Positions 1-5,660 of a stretch of DNA of 5,660 bases are shown one piece after another. The notes below the pieces were generated by a model, which worked only from the letters and a program-made list of their open reading frames with translations, was not told the DNA's origin and made no database searches. The position numbers and the translations under genes were made by a program. Within the stretch, counting starts at the first letter, position 1, and the number at the start of each line of letters is the position of its first letter. The DNA is from an uncultured Allosphingosinicella sp. (GTDB taxonomy: Bacteria; Pseudomonadota; Alphaproteobacteria; Sphingomonadales; Sphingomonadaceae): positions 1-5,660 of the forward strand of contig CAKTCN010000065.1 in NCBI GenBank assembly GCA_934539295.1. The letters run 5' to 3'.

Positions 1-815
1 CCATCGGCGGCCGGCACGATGACGAGGTCCAGCGGCACGCGGCGGTGCACGGACGACAGGCAATCCGCCTTCACCACAAGCGGGGCGAGGCCGCCCCGTG
101 CGAAGTAGCGGCGCCCGGCATCGCACGCTGCCTCGCTCCACAGCGATATGCCTTCGCACGCGAGGATGCCGAGCGGGCCTTCGTCCGACGCGCCGCATTG
201 CACTTCGTGTCCCAGCAGGGTCATGGCACCGTCGGCGAACCAGTGGAGGAGTGCGGCGCCTTCCTCATTGCCGAGCGACAGGGCATCCGCCCGCATCCGG
301 GCCTGGAGGCGCGGCCAGTCGGCGACGGCCGCACGCACGTCCGACAATACGTTCCCGACTGCGTCCACCAACTCGCGCCGGCCACGCGCATCGGCGCGGT
401 CGATCTCCAGGTACATGATAGATTCGCGCTTCCCGCCGCCGGAAAGGGCAGCCAGATTGCCATCGCCGTCGCGCTCGACGTCCAGCACAGGGTGGAGCAG
501 GCGATGGATGGTGAGGCCGCGTGCCGCCACGGCTGCCGCGACCGAATCGACCAGGAAGGGCATGTCGTCATTGACCACGCCCATGCGCACGCGCCGCTGC
601 CCGATCGCGCCACCCACGGATTCGAGCCGGATCACGGGCTGGCCAGACGTGCGCTGCTGCGCGCATTCCAACAGGAACCGGGCGGCCTCGGCACGCTCTT
701 CGTCGGAGAAGCCGGCCAGTTCCCCGGGCAGCGCGCCATCCACCAGCGCCTGCCCGATCGCGGCCGTAAGCCGCCCGTCAGCGGCCGTGTCCGCTTCCAA
801 GCCTGAAAAATCCAT
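1..815 (-). CDS. NAD-specific glutamate dehydrogenase, large type (N-terminal part, runs off left edge)
   Basis: Large glutamate dehydrogenases (about 1,600 residues) oxidatively deaminate glutamate to 2-oxoglutarate and ammonia with NAD in the cytoplasm. They carry long N-terminal ACT-like regulatory regions before the central catalytic domain. Only the first 271 codons are here, starting MDFSGLEADT, so all visible sequence lies in the regulatory N-terminus and the catalytic residues are outside the window. The family hallmark is the stretch at residues 78-92, MGVVNDDMPFLVDSV, followed by LTIHRLLHPVLDVERD (101-116), both typical of the first ACT-like segment. The ATG at 815-813 is preceded by AGGAG (825-829) at 9 nt spacing. 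The frame is open from there to the window edge with no stop. The gene is divergent from the tRNA-Thr gene. Family assignment rests on motif recognition and is firm; full length and integrity cannot be seen. Confidence 0.9.
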   Translation of the reverse strand, partial: MDFSGLEADTAADGRLTAAIGQALVDGALPGELAGFSDEERAEAARFLLECAQQRTSGQPVIRLESVGGAIGQRRVRMGVVNDDMPFLVDSVAAAVAARGLTIHRLLHPVLDVERDGDGNLAALSGGGKRESIMYLEIDRADARGRRELVDAVGNVLSDVRAAVADWPRLQARMRADALSLGNEEGAALLHWFADGAMTLLGHEVQCGASDEGPLGILACEGISLWSEAACDAGRRYFARGGLAPLVVKADCLSSVHRRVPLDLVIVPAAD

Positions 816-871
816 GCAAATCCGCTCCTGAAAATCGGGCGGCGAAGGCGAGGCCGCCATCTTATGCGCCG

Positions 872-900
872 CCTATAGAGAGGCCGCCCCAACCGAACAA
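872..900 (-). promoter_or_regulatory. Candidate sigma70-type promoter of the glutamate dehydrogenase gene
   Basis: On the minus strand, TTGTTC (895-900) and TATAGG (872-877) are separated by exactly 17 bp. This would start transcription roughly 50 nt upstream of the ATG at 815. The match to -35/-10 consensus is moderate, and it is the best pair I see in this spacer on this strand. Inference from sequence only. Confidence 0.45.
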
Positions 901-939
901 GGCTGGCACCTAAACCGATAAGTCAGCGTGCGTATCCGC

Positions 940-966
940 TTGTCTTGGCCCCGCACCGCTGATAAT
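940..966 (+). promoter_or_regulatory. Candidate promoter of tRNA-Thr
   Basis: TTGTCT (940-945) could be the -35 and GATAAT (961-966) the -10. The 15-bp spacing is short, but reading the alphaproteobacterial-style CTTGTC at 939-944 makes it 16. A start about 7 bp after the -10 would give a tRNA leader of some 15-18 nt before position 990. Both the position and the strong GATAAT favour a real promoter, but the spacing lowers confidence. Confidence 0.45.
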
Positions 967-989
967 GGCCCACCTCCGCCATATGGCAT

Positions 990-1065
990 GCCGCTTTAGC
1001 TCAGCTGGTAGAGCACATCATTCGTAATGATGGGGTCAGGTGTTCGAGTCACCTAAGCGGCACCA
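990..1065 (+). tRNA. tRNA-Thr (anticodon CGT), with encoded CCA
   Basis: A complete 76-nt cloverleaf is visible. The acceptor stem GCCGCTT (990-996) pairs perfectly with AAGCGGC (1055-1061). The D stem is GCTC (999-1002) with GAGC (1011-1014). The anticodon stem CATCA (1016-1020) pairs with TGATG (1028-1032) around the 7-nt loop TTCGTAA, which puts CGT at 1023-1025. The T stem AGGTG (1038-1042) pairs with CACCT (1050-1054) around TTCGAGT. Discriminator A1062 is followed by genomically encoded CCA (1063-1065). Anticodon CGT reads the ACG threonine codon, a common codon in a GC-rich genome. It stands alone, with no second tRNA beside it, between two minus-strand genes. No integrase or attachment-site duplication accompanies it. 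Confidence 0.97.
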
Positions 1066-1118
1066 TATGCGCCTTCTGCAAACAGGCAGTCTTAGTCTTC
1101 GGTGCTGGTCCTTGGCGC

Positions 1119-1138
1119 CGCGTTCTCGGCGGAACACG
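1119..1138. terminator. Weak hairpin in the spacer between tRNA-Thr and the GH20 gene (possible 3'-end structure)
   Basis: CGCGTTC (1119-1125) can pair with GAACACG (1132-1138) around the 6-nt loop TCGGCG. This gives a 7-bp stem with one mismatch or wobble (A.C on the plus strand, G.U on the minus transcript), plus a further GG/CC pair beyond a 3-nt bulge. It lies where transcripts of the tRNA (plus) and the GH20 gene (minus) converge. Neither strand shows the T-run of a standard intrinsic terminator, so it may do nothing. The rest of the 1066-1202 spacer holds only a tandem 8-bp repeat and no gene I can support. Confidence 0.2.
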
Positions 1139-1154
1139 CCTGGGGCATTGCTCG

Positions 1155-1170
1155 CGCTGAATCGCTGAAT
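1155..1170. repeat. Two tandem copies of CGCTGAAT
   Basis: Positions 1155-1162 and 1163-1170 are identical 8-bp units placed head to tail, about 35 bp beyond the stop codon of the GH20 gene. With only two copies this could be chance or a small slippage product. No function is suggested. Confidence 0.4.
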
Positions 1171-1202
1171 GCCAGAAGATGAGGAGGCGGAGGGCGCTTT
1201 AG

Positions 1203-3749
1203 CTATCCGCCTACCCGCACGATCCGGCTAGCGCGCTTGCCGTCGGCGGAGCGGGCGCGCAGTTCGGCAGCGCCCGTAACCGCCACCGGACCGGAATAGT
1301 CCGTCCACGCGCCCGAGCCCTGGCGATATTCGATCCGCGTTCCTGGAAATGCATTGTTGGCGTGCAGCTTGCCATCCACGATGCGCCCGCCGGGCGGTGC
1401 AACGCGATAGGCTATGCCGGCCTGATCCAGAATCGGGAATTGCGCCGACACACGCCCCGCAAAATCCTTCCAGCCCGCGTCCAGTCGGACACGATCGATG
1501 CGACTATCCTGCCAGGCGTAGGTCGTGCCTGGCTGGTAGGCGGGTGTCCAGGGCGCTGGCGCCCAGCCCCGCTCCGCCAGTGCAAGAAGGCGCGGGAACA
1601 GCATATATTCGACATTGGCATCGGTGCGGATCGTCTCGCTCCACAACTGTGCCTGCACGCCCGCGACACTGTGACCGCGGTTCAGCGTCGGCTTGTCGCC
1701 CAGCGCCTTATATTGCGCATGCGTGTTGTGGATCAGCGCGGCGTTGGCCGGCAAATTGTCCGGCATGAAGGCGAACACCTGATAAGGATCCACCCCGCGC
1801 GAGGCCCAGTCATAGCCGCCCTCGTCCGGATGCGGCGCATAGGGCATATCGTAATAGCCGAGGTCTGGGATCGACAGCACGGTCGCCCAGCCACGGTTCA
1901 TCTGATCGTGCGCTTCGTGCACTGCGCTGGTGTGGAGCATGCCCCAGATATTTGTCTGGGCATCCTTCGGCATGCGGGCGGGGTCGGTATGACCCATGCC
2001 ATCGCTCCAACCGGCCGTGCGGATGCCCTTGGCCGACAGGCTCTCTGCCACGCGTTCGATGAAGCGCGGCGTAAGCTGACGCGGATCGCCCCCATTTTCC
2101 GCGATCATCGCGCGGCATGCGGGTGAGTTGACCCACGCGCCGGCGGTTTCGTCGGCGCCCAGGTGGAAGGTCTTGAGCGGTGCTCCCGCCTGGACATGCA
2201 TGTCCGAAAGCGCCGCCACCACCGTGTCGACAAAATGGTAGGTGGAAGGCAGGCAGACGTTGAGCGTATTGTCGTCGTAATTCTGGATGCTGCGATATTT
2301 GGTGGTATCGGCGGGGTCGATCAGCCGGATGGCATTGGCCTCATCTACCTTGCCGTCCTTCACCAAGCGTGCGTGCCGCGCCTCCATCGCCTTGATCGCT
2401 GCGCGCGAGTGGCCAGGCATGTCGATGGACGGGATGACCTCGATCCCGCGCGCGGTCGCAGCGCGCACGATTGCGACATAGTCGGCGGTGGTGAGGTAGC
2501 CGTTTACGCCGCTCGTGCCGTCCGGCCCCGCGCCGAGCTGCGGCATCAGGCAGCGCGTCTCCGCCGGATCGTGGCAGCGCCTGGATCCGACCTCGGCAAG
2601 CTCCGGAAGGGCTGGGATCTCGATGCGCCAGCCTTCATCCTCGGCCAGGTGGAGGTGGAGGCGGTTGAGCTTGTAGATGGCCATTGCCTCGACCAGCTTC
2701 AGGATCTCGTCCCGCGAATGGAAGTTGCGCCCGAGGTCGAGATGAAGGCCGCGAAAGCCATATTCGGGCGCATCCTCGATCCGGAGGGGCCTCAGTTGTC
2801 CCTTCTCGAATGCCGCCTGCTGCACCAGCGATCGCAGCGCATGGCTGACGCCGGCCGCGTCGCGCGCGGTGATGCGGATACCGGCCCTGCCCGCATCCAG
2901 CCTGTAGGCCTCGGGTGCGGCATTGGCGTCGAGCGTGATGCTGAGGGGCACCCGTCCGCCTTCCCGCACGCCGATCCCCGCCAGTGCGTCTAGCGCCGGC
3001 GCGATGGCGCTGCGATCCACGCCGCCGAGCTTGAGCGCGATGCCGGCGCGCATGTCGACAGGCGCGCCTGCAAGCTGCTCCACCCTGGCCGGCTTGGGCA
3101 GGATGACGATACCGGAGGCGATTGGCGCCTCACGCTCGGCCTGCAGCGCAAAGGCGCGTTCGGCCGTGAGCCATCGGGTTTGATCGGCCGGATCGCGCGT
3201 GGCGAGCTGCGCCTCGTCTGTCATCTCGCCGACGAACGGCAGGCGCTCGAGGCCCGTCTCAGGATCGATCGTCGTCCGGGTTGCAGCAATGGTGCGGGCG
3301 GTGAGTCCGTCGGCGACCAGATAGGCGTTGGGCATCGGGAACGCCTTGGAGAAATGCGATCCAATTCCCCACAGCCTGATCTCGTGCCGCGCGCCGGGAC
3401 GGAGGCGAACGCCGGGCTTAAGCGTCAGCTTCTGAAGGTCGCCGTTGACGAGCTGGTGATCGAACAGGTCGCTGTCGACCCGCGGCAACCGGTTCACGAA
3501 GCTGAAGTAGAGCGTCAGGCCCTTATCCGGCAGTGCGGCGGGAAGCTGTTCGGGCAAAGTCAGTGTGATGGTGGACAGGAAACAACCCTGCAGCCCGCTG
3601 GGACATTCGGGCCGGTTGCTCACCACCTGGAACCGATATCCGATCGTGTCGGCGAGCCGATCGAGCGCAGCCTGCGGGCCGCTTCCCTGTGCGAAGGCAG
3701 GCGTGGTCGCCAGCATCGTTGCACATAACAACACGGGTCCGAGGCGCAT
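1203..3749 (-). CDS. Secreted GH20 chitobiase / beta-N-acetylhexosaminidase
   Basis: Hydrolyses terminal beta-linked GlcNAc from chitobiose and longer oligomers by substrate-assisted catalysis, probably in the periplasm. The 848-residue product matches the four-domain layout and length of Serratia chitobiase (885 aa). It has a signal peptide (residues 1-20, cleavage after PAFA), an N-terminal CHB_HEX-like domain (about 23-185), a GH20b domain (about 205-325), a catalytic TIM barrel (about 330-740) and a small C-terminal beta domain (about 775-848). Hallmarks are LHLHLAEDEGWRIEI (364-378), EVIPSIDMPGHSRAA (437-451), the catalytic pair D533-E534 in HLGADETAGAW, and VQAQLWSET (697-705). Cysteines C49/C56, C392/C400 and C499/C545 fall in plausible disulfide pairs. 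I chose the ATG at 3749 rather than an in-frame TTG at 3770, because AAGGAGG (3756-3762) sits 6 nt before it and the signal peptide then starts cleanly. The gene is divergent from the GH18 gene. Stop is TAG at 1205-1203. Confidence 0.96.
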   Translation of the reverse strand: MRLGPVLLCATMLATTPAFAQGSGPQAALDRLADTIGYRFQVVSNRPECPSGLQGCFLSTITLTLPEQLPAALPDKGLTLYFSFVNRLPRVDSDLFDHQLVNGDLQKLTLKPGVRLRPGARHEIRLWGIGSHFSKAFPMPNAYLVADGLTARTIAATRTTIDPETGLERLPFVGEMTDEAQLATRDPADQTRWLTAERAFALQAEREAPIASGIVILPKPARVEQLAGAPVDMRAGIALKLGGVDRSAIAPALDALAGIGVREGGRVPLSITLDANAAPEAYRLDAGRAGIRITARDAAGVSHALRSLVQQAAFEKGQLRPLRIEDAPEYGFRGLHLDLGRNFHSRDEILKLVEAMAIYKLNRLHLHLAEDEGWRIEIPALPELAEVGSRRCHDPAETRCLMPQLGAGPDGTSGVNGYLTTADYVAIVRAATARGIEVIPSIDMPGHSRAAIKAMEARHARLVKDGKVDEANAIRLIDPADTTKYRSIQNYDDNTLNVCLPSTYHFVDTVVAALSDMHVQAGAPLKTFHLGADETAGAWVNSPACRAMIAENGGDPRQLTPRFIERVAESLSAKGIRTAGWSDGMGHTDPARMPKDAQTNIWGMLHTSAVHEAHDQMNRGWATVLSIPDLGYYDMPYAPHPDEGGYDWASRGVDPYQVFAFMPDNLPANAALIHNTHAQYKALGDKPTLNRGHSVAGVQAQLWSETIRTDANVEYMLFPRLLALAERGWAPAPWTPAYQPGTTYAWQDSRIDRVRLDAGWKDFAGRVSAQFPILDQAGIAYRVAPPGGRIVDGKLHANNAFPGTRIEYRQGSGAWTDYSGPVAVTGAAELRARSADGKRASRIVRVGG

Positions 3750-3755
3750 CCTGAT

Positions 3756-3762
3756 CCTCCTT
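3756..3762 (-). promoter_or_regulatory. Strong ribosome binding site that fixes the GH20 start
   Basis: The minus strand reads AAGGAGG, a near-perfect anti-Shine-Dalgarno match, 6 nt before the ATG at 3749. An in-frame TTG at 3770 lies upstream of this site and would place the Shine-Dalgarno inside the coding region, so the longer 855-residue reading is unlikely. Confidence 0.85.
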
Positions 3763-3765
3763 CTC

Positions 3766-3787
3766 GACAATTTGTATCTGATTTGTC
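3766..3787. promoter_or_regulatory. Candidate operator in the divergent GH20/GH18 spacer: inverted GACAA/TTGTC and direct ATTTGT repeats
   Basis: GACAA (3766-3770) and TTGTC (3783-3787) form a 5-bp inverted repeat separated by 12 bp. Overlapping it are two direct copies of ATTTGT (3770-3775 and 3781-3786) exactly 11 bp apart, about one helical turn. The AT-rich element stands out from the GC-rich surroundings and sits in the 97-bp spacer (3750-3846) that must carry control signals for both divergent genes. A bound protein here would cover the GH20 -10 region. The function is inferred; I know no matching consensus. Confidence 0.4.
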
Positions 3788-3808
3788 ATGCGTAACGAAA
3801 CCGGTCAA
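3781..3808 (-). promoter_or_regulatory. Candidate promoter of the GH20 gene
   Basis: On the minus strand TTGACC (3803-3808) is a good -35, and ACAAAT (3781-3786) is a modest -10 at 16 bp spacing. Transcription would begin about 25 nt before the ATG at 3749. The -10 coincides with one ATTTGT repeat of the candidate operator. On the plus strand I see no equally good pair for the GH18 gene; TTGTCA (3783-3788) with TCAATC (3805-3810) at 16 bp is the best option and is weak. Confidence 0.35.
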
Positions 3809-3846
3809 TCACCTTCATCTGGCTGCGCTTACAAGGGAAGATCATC

Positions 3847-4908
3847 ATGCGCTTGGATGCCGCCGTCATGAACCGGAGCCTCATGCTGGTAATTGGTTCC
3901 ATATTGATATCATCTCCGCTCCTGGCTGCGGCACCACCGCCCCCGGCGACCGTCGGCTACCTCGCCACCTTCAAGGGCCTGGACGAGTCGATCGCCCGGA
4001 CGGACGTGTCGGCATTCACCCACTTCAACATCGCCTTCGCCAATCCGGGCGCAGATGGTGCCTTCGTGACGGGCAACCGGCTGGCTTGCATGAATGACGA
4101 GACGGGCGAGCCTTACAGCCTGTCCGAGCTGCGCAAGACCGTGCGCCGCCTGCAGGCCAAGGGAGCCAAGGTGCTGGTGTCGGTCGCGGGCGGAGTGATT
4201 CCCGGCTGCTCCGGCGACTGGAAGGCGCTGCTGGCGCCGGCGCAGCGCGAACGAACGGTGACGAACCTGCTGTCGCTTTCCGACGAACTGGGGCTCGACG
4301 GGATCGACGTCGACATCGAATGGGCATTGCTGACCGACCTCGATCGTGCCGGCGATTACGTCCCGTTCGTCGCCGCGCTTTCGGCCGCGATGAAGCCGCG
4401 CGGCCTGCTCCTCACATGCGCGACGGCTTCCAACCCTGGCGGAATGATCCCCGCGGCCTCCATCCCCTATTTCGATCTCGTCAACGTCATGTCCTACGAC
4501 GCTATCGGCCCAAGCTGGGGCGAGGCAGGAACCGAGCATTCCACCTATGCAAGCGCAGCGCGCGATCTTGACCTCTGGCTCGGCCTTGGCGTCCGGCCGG
4601 AGCGGCTCGTGCTCGGCGTGCCTTTCTACGGCTATGGCTTTGGCGGAGCCAAGCCGAACTGGTCCTATCGTGAGATCGTCGCCACGGAAGGCGGCAAGGC
4701 GGCGGAGAGCGACCTCATCGGCGTGGCTTGCCCAGGATGCCGCTACATCACCTACAACAGCCCTTCCACTATCGAGCGCAAGGCCCGGCTGGCGGGGCAG
4801 AAAGCGGGCGGCGTCATGGTGTGGGAATTGTCGCAGGACACGGTTACGCACGACCTCACCCGCGCAATCCGCGCAGGCCTTGATGCACCACGTGCCCGCG
4901 ACGATTGA
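3847..4908 (+). CDS. Secreted GH18 chitinase-like glycoside hydrolase
   Basis: GH18 enzymes cleave beta-1,4-GlcNAc linkages in chitin, chitooligosaccharides or, in endo-glucosaminidases, the N-glycan core. The 353-residue protein begins with a signal peptide (to about residue 29; hydrophobic run LMLVIGSILISSPLLAAA) and then a single TIM barrel starting VGYLATFKG (36-44). Hallmarks are the SxGG-like strand VSVAGG (111-116), the catalytic DGxDxDxE motif DGIDVDIEW at 151-159 with acid E158, MSYD (215-218), LVLGVPFYGYGF (254-265) and the barrel-closing GGVMVWELSQD (321-331) with W326. No carbohydrate-binding module or large insertion domain is evident, so the cleft is probably open, which suggests endo action; this is inference. 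AAGGGAAG (3833-3840) sits 6 nt before the ATG at 3847. An internal ATG at 3868 (MNRSLMLVIG) would give a more classical signal peptide but has no good ribosome site. Chitinase versus endo-glucosaminidase cannot be settled from sequence. Confidence 0.94.
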   Translation: MRLDAAVMNRSLMLVIGSILISSPLLAAAPPPPATVGYLATFKGLDESIARTDVSAFTHFNIAFANPGADGAFVTGNRLACMNDETGEPYSLSELRKTVRRLQAKGAKVLVSVAGGVIPGCSGDWKALLAPAQRERTVTNLLSLSDELGLDGIDVDIEWALLTDLDRAGDYVPFVAALSAAMKPRGLLLTCATASNPGGMIPAASIPYFDLVNVMSYDAIGPSWGEAGTEHSTYASAARDLDLWLGLGVRPERLVLGVPFYGYGFGGAKPNWSYREIVATEGGKAAESDLIGVACPGCRYITYNSPSTIERKARLAGQKAGGVMVWELSQDTVTHDLTRAIRAGLDAPRARDD

Positions 4909-4909
4909 C

Positions 4910-4929
4910 GTGTAGCGCCAAGAGTACAC
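4910..4929. promoter_or_regulatory. Inverted repeat GTGTA-N10-TACAC before the GntR gene, candidate operator
   Basis: Perfect 5-bp arms GTGTA (4910-4914) and TACAC (4925-4929) flank 10 bp, starting two bases after the GH18 stop codon and 60 bp before the regulator's GTG. A TTGACG hexamer (4905-4910), which could be a -35, overlaps the left arm and the GH18 stop. No convincing -10 lies at normal spacing, so a separate promoter is uncertain and readthrough from the GH18 gene is possible. GntR-family regulators bind short inverted repeats and often autoregulate. That this is such a site is inference. Confidence 0.35.
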
Positions 4930-4941
4930 AAGTGGATTTAC

Positions 4942-4955
4942 GGTGGCGCGCCGCC
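4942..4955. repeat. 14-bp near-palindrome in the GH18-GntR spacer
   Basis: GGTGGCGCGCCGCC is self-complementary apart from one base pair (T4944 against G4953) and contains the perfect 8-bp palindrome GGCGCGCC (4945-4952). It lies 35 bp before the regulator's start codon. In a GC-rich genome this can arise by chance, and it has less support as an operator than the inverted repeat to its left. Confidence 0.3.
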
Positions 4956-4977
4956 TACGTCGCATCGAGCCGGAATT

Positions 4978-4981
4978 GGAG
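4978..4981 (+). promoter_or_regulatory. Ribosome binding site supporting the GTG start of the GntR gene
   Basis: GGAG lies 8 nt before the GTG at 4990. The frame upstream contains no ATG, GTG or TTG back to the in-frame TGA at 4906-4908, so the GTG is the first usable start. Confidence 0.7.
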
Positions 4982-4989
4982 CATCGCAC

Positions 4990-5660
4990 GTGTCCCTGAT
5001 CGAACATATCGGCCCGCTGCAGAAGGACGATCCGACGCCCTTGTACCTGCAGCTGGAAAAGCTGCTGCGCGACGCGATCGAAGGGCAGGCGATCAAGCGC
5101 GACGAGGCGATTCCCACCGAGCGCGACCTGGCCGAGGAATTCGGTGTGTCGCGCATCACCGTGCGAAAGGCGATCGATGGCCTTGTCAGCGACGGCATGG
5201 TGGCCCGGCGTCGCGGCGCCGGTACCTTCGTGACCCAGGGCCGGGTGGAAAAGAGCTTCTCCAAGCTTAGCTCTTTCTCGCAGGACATGGTTTCGCGCGG
5301 GCGGCGTCCCCATAGCGAGTGGGTCAGCCGTGCCTCGGGCGGGGTGACACCGGAAGAGGCATTGTCGCTTGGCCTGTCGCCGGGATCGACCGTCTACCGC
5401 TTCCACCGCATCCGCTACGCCGACGGGGTGTCGATGGCGCTCGAATATTCGACCATCCCGGCCTATTGCCTGCCGTCGACCGACGCGGTTGGCGCGTCCC
5501 TCTACGAAGCGTTGGACGAGGCAGGGCATCTGCCGGTGCGCGCGCTCCAGCGGCTGCGCGCCGTGGCGTTCACGCCCGAGCAGGCGGAAGTGTTGGGCAT
5601 AGAGGCAGGCGCGCCGGGCTTGTTCATCGAACGACGCGGCTTCCTGGCCGACGGACGCAC
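4990..5660 (+). CDS. GntR/HutC-family transcriptional regulator with UTRA domain (runs off right edge)
   Basis: A cytoplasmic DNA-binding repressor or regulator released by a small ligand. HutC members with a UTRA domain include NagR/DasR-type regulators that sense GlcNAc-6-P or GlcN-6-P. The visible 223 codons cover most of the usual 240-250 residues. The winged helix-turn-helix spans about 14-82: PLYLQLEKLLRDAIEG (17-32), then PTERDLAEEFGVSRITVRKA (42-61) as the recognition region, then the wing ending GAGTFVTQ (76-83). The UTRA ligand domain begins near residue 90 with SFSKLSSFSQDMVSRGRRP and continues through LSLGLSPGSTVYRFHRIRYA (125-144) to LFIERRGFLADGR at the edge. Typical IPSER becomes IPTER here, a normal variant. 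Start is GTG with GGAG 8 nt upstream. The gene follows the GH18 gene by 81 bp on the same strand, so co-transcription is possible. Context suggests control of amino-sugar genes; the ligand is inferred, not shown. Confidence 0.93.
   Translation, partial: MSLIEHIGPLQKDDPTPLYLQLEKLLRDAIEGQAIKRDEAIPTERDLAEEFGVSRITVRKAIDGLVSDGMVARRRGAGTFVTQGRVEKSFSKLSSFSQDMVSRGRRPHSEWVSRASGGVTPEEALSLGLSPGSTVYRFHRIRYADGVSMALEYSTIPAYCLPSTDAVGASLYEALDEAGHLPVRALQRLRAVAFTPEQAEVLGIEAGAPGLFIERRGFLADGR

Noticed and set aside
45..892. Several open frames on both strands over the glutamate dehydrogenase region
   Set aside because: The minus frame from 815 carries the family motif NDDMPFLVDSV and is open to the edge; the others are low-complexity shadows.
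1194..1204. GCGCTTTAGCT resembles the 5' part of the tRNA-Thr gene (CGCTTTAGCT at 992-1001), suggesting a tRNA fragment or attachment-site copy
   Set aside because: The identity is only about 10 bp, it matches the 5' rather than the usual 3' end of the tRNA, and no integrase or other mobile gene is present.
2130..2160. HLGADE instead of HxGGDE around the GH20 catalytic pair, considered as a possible active-site change
   Set aside because: The catalytic Asp and Glu are intact, and Gly/Ala variation at that position fits the chitobiase branch of the family as I know it.
1362..2993. Plus-strand open frames of 254 and 276 codons opposite the GH20 gene (1362-2126 and 2163-2993)
   Set aside because: They mirror the codon periodicity of the GH20 gene, show no domain, and have no convincing ribosome site.
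3702..3749. Possible lipoprotein signal in the GH20 N-terminus (Cys in VLLCATM)
   Set aside because: VLLC lacks the small residue needed before the cysteine, whereas PAFA-Q further on is a normal signal peptidase I site.
3910..5529. A 539-codon open frame on the minus strand antisense to the GH18 and GntR genes
   Set aside because: Its product is rich in Arg, His and Ala with no recognisable motif, and it lies opposite two genes with unmistakable family motifs. Long antisense frames are common in GC-rich DNA.

Overview
The window looks like chromosomal DNA of a high-GC alphaproteobacterium, most likely of the Sphingomonadales type. Two things suggest this: a very GC-rich codon style, and the N-terminus of a large (about 180 kDa class) NAD-glutamate dehydrogenase, next to chitin/GlcNAc-use genes. 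The taxonomic call is an inference from gene types and base composition; nothing in the window proves it.

Layout. Positions 1-815 (minus strand) hold the N-terminal 271 codons of the glutamate dehydrogenase, which runs off the left edge. Positions 816-989 are a 174-bp divergent spacer with a candidate promoter for each flanking gene. A complete tRNA-Thr(CGT) with encoded CCA lies at 990-1065 (+). Positions 1066-1202 are a short spacer with a weak hairpin and an 8-bp tandem repeat but no gene. A secreted four-domain GH20 chitobiase/beta-N-acetylhexosaminidase fills 1203-3749 (-). It is separated by a 97-bp AT-richer divergent spacer from a secreted GH18 chitinase-like enzyme at 3847-4908 (+). 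An 81-bp spacer with an inverted repeat then leads to a GntR/HutC-family (UTRA) regulator from 4990 (+), which runs off the right edge.

How the genes fit together. From 1203 to the right edge the window reads as one end of a chitin/GlcNAc catabolic locus. A GH18 enzyme would cut the beta-1,4-GlcNAc polymer or glycan. The GH20 enzyme would release GlcNAc from the resulting oligomers, and a HutC-type regulator, a family that includes NagR/DasR-like sensors of amino-sugar phosphates, would control the genes. The two hydrolases are divergent and probably share control elements. The glutamate dehydrogenase and tRNA look like ordinary neighbours. No mobile element, CRISPR array or clearly new system is visible. 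The least explained parts are the two small spacers with candidate operator symmetry (3766-3787 and 4910-4929).
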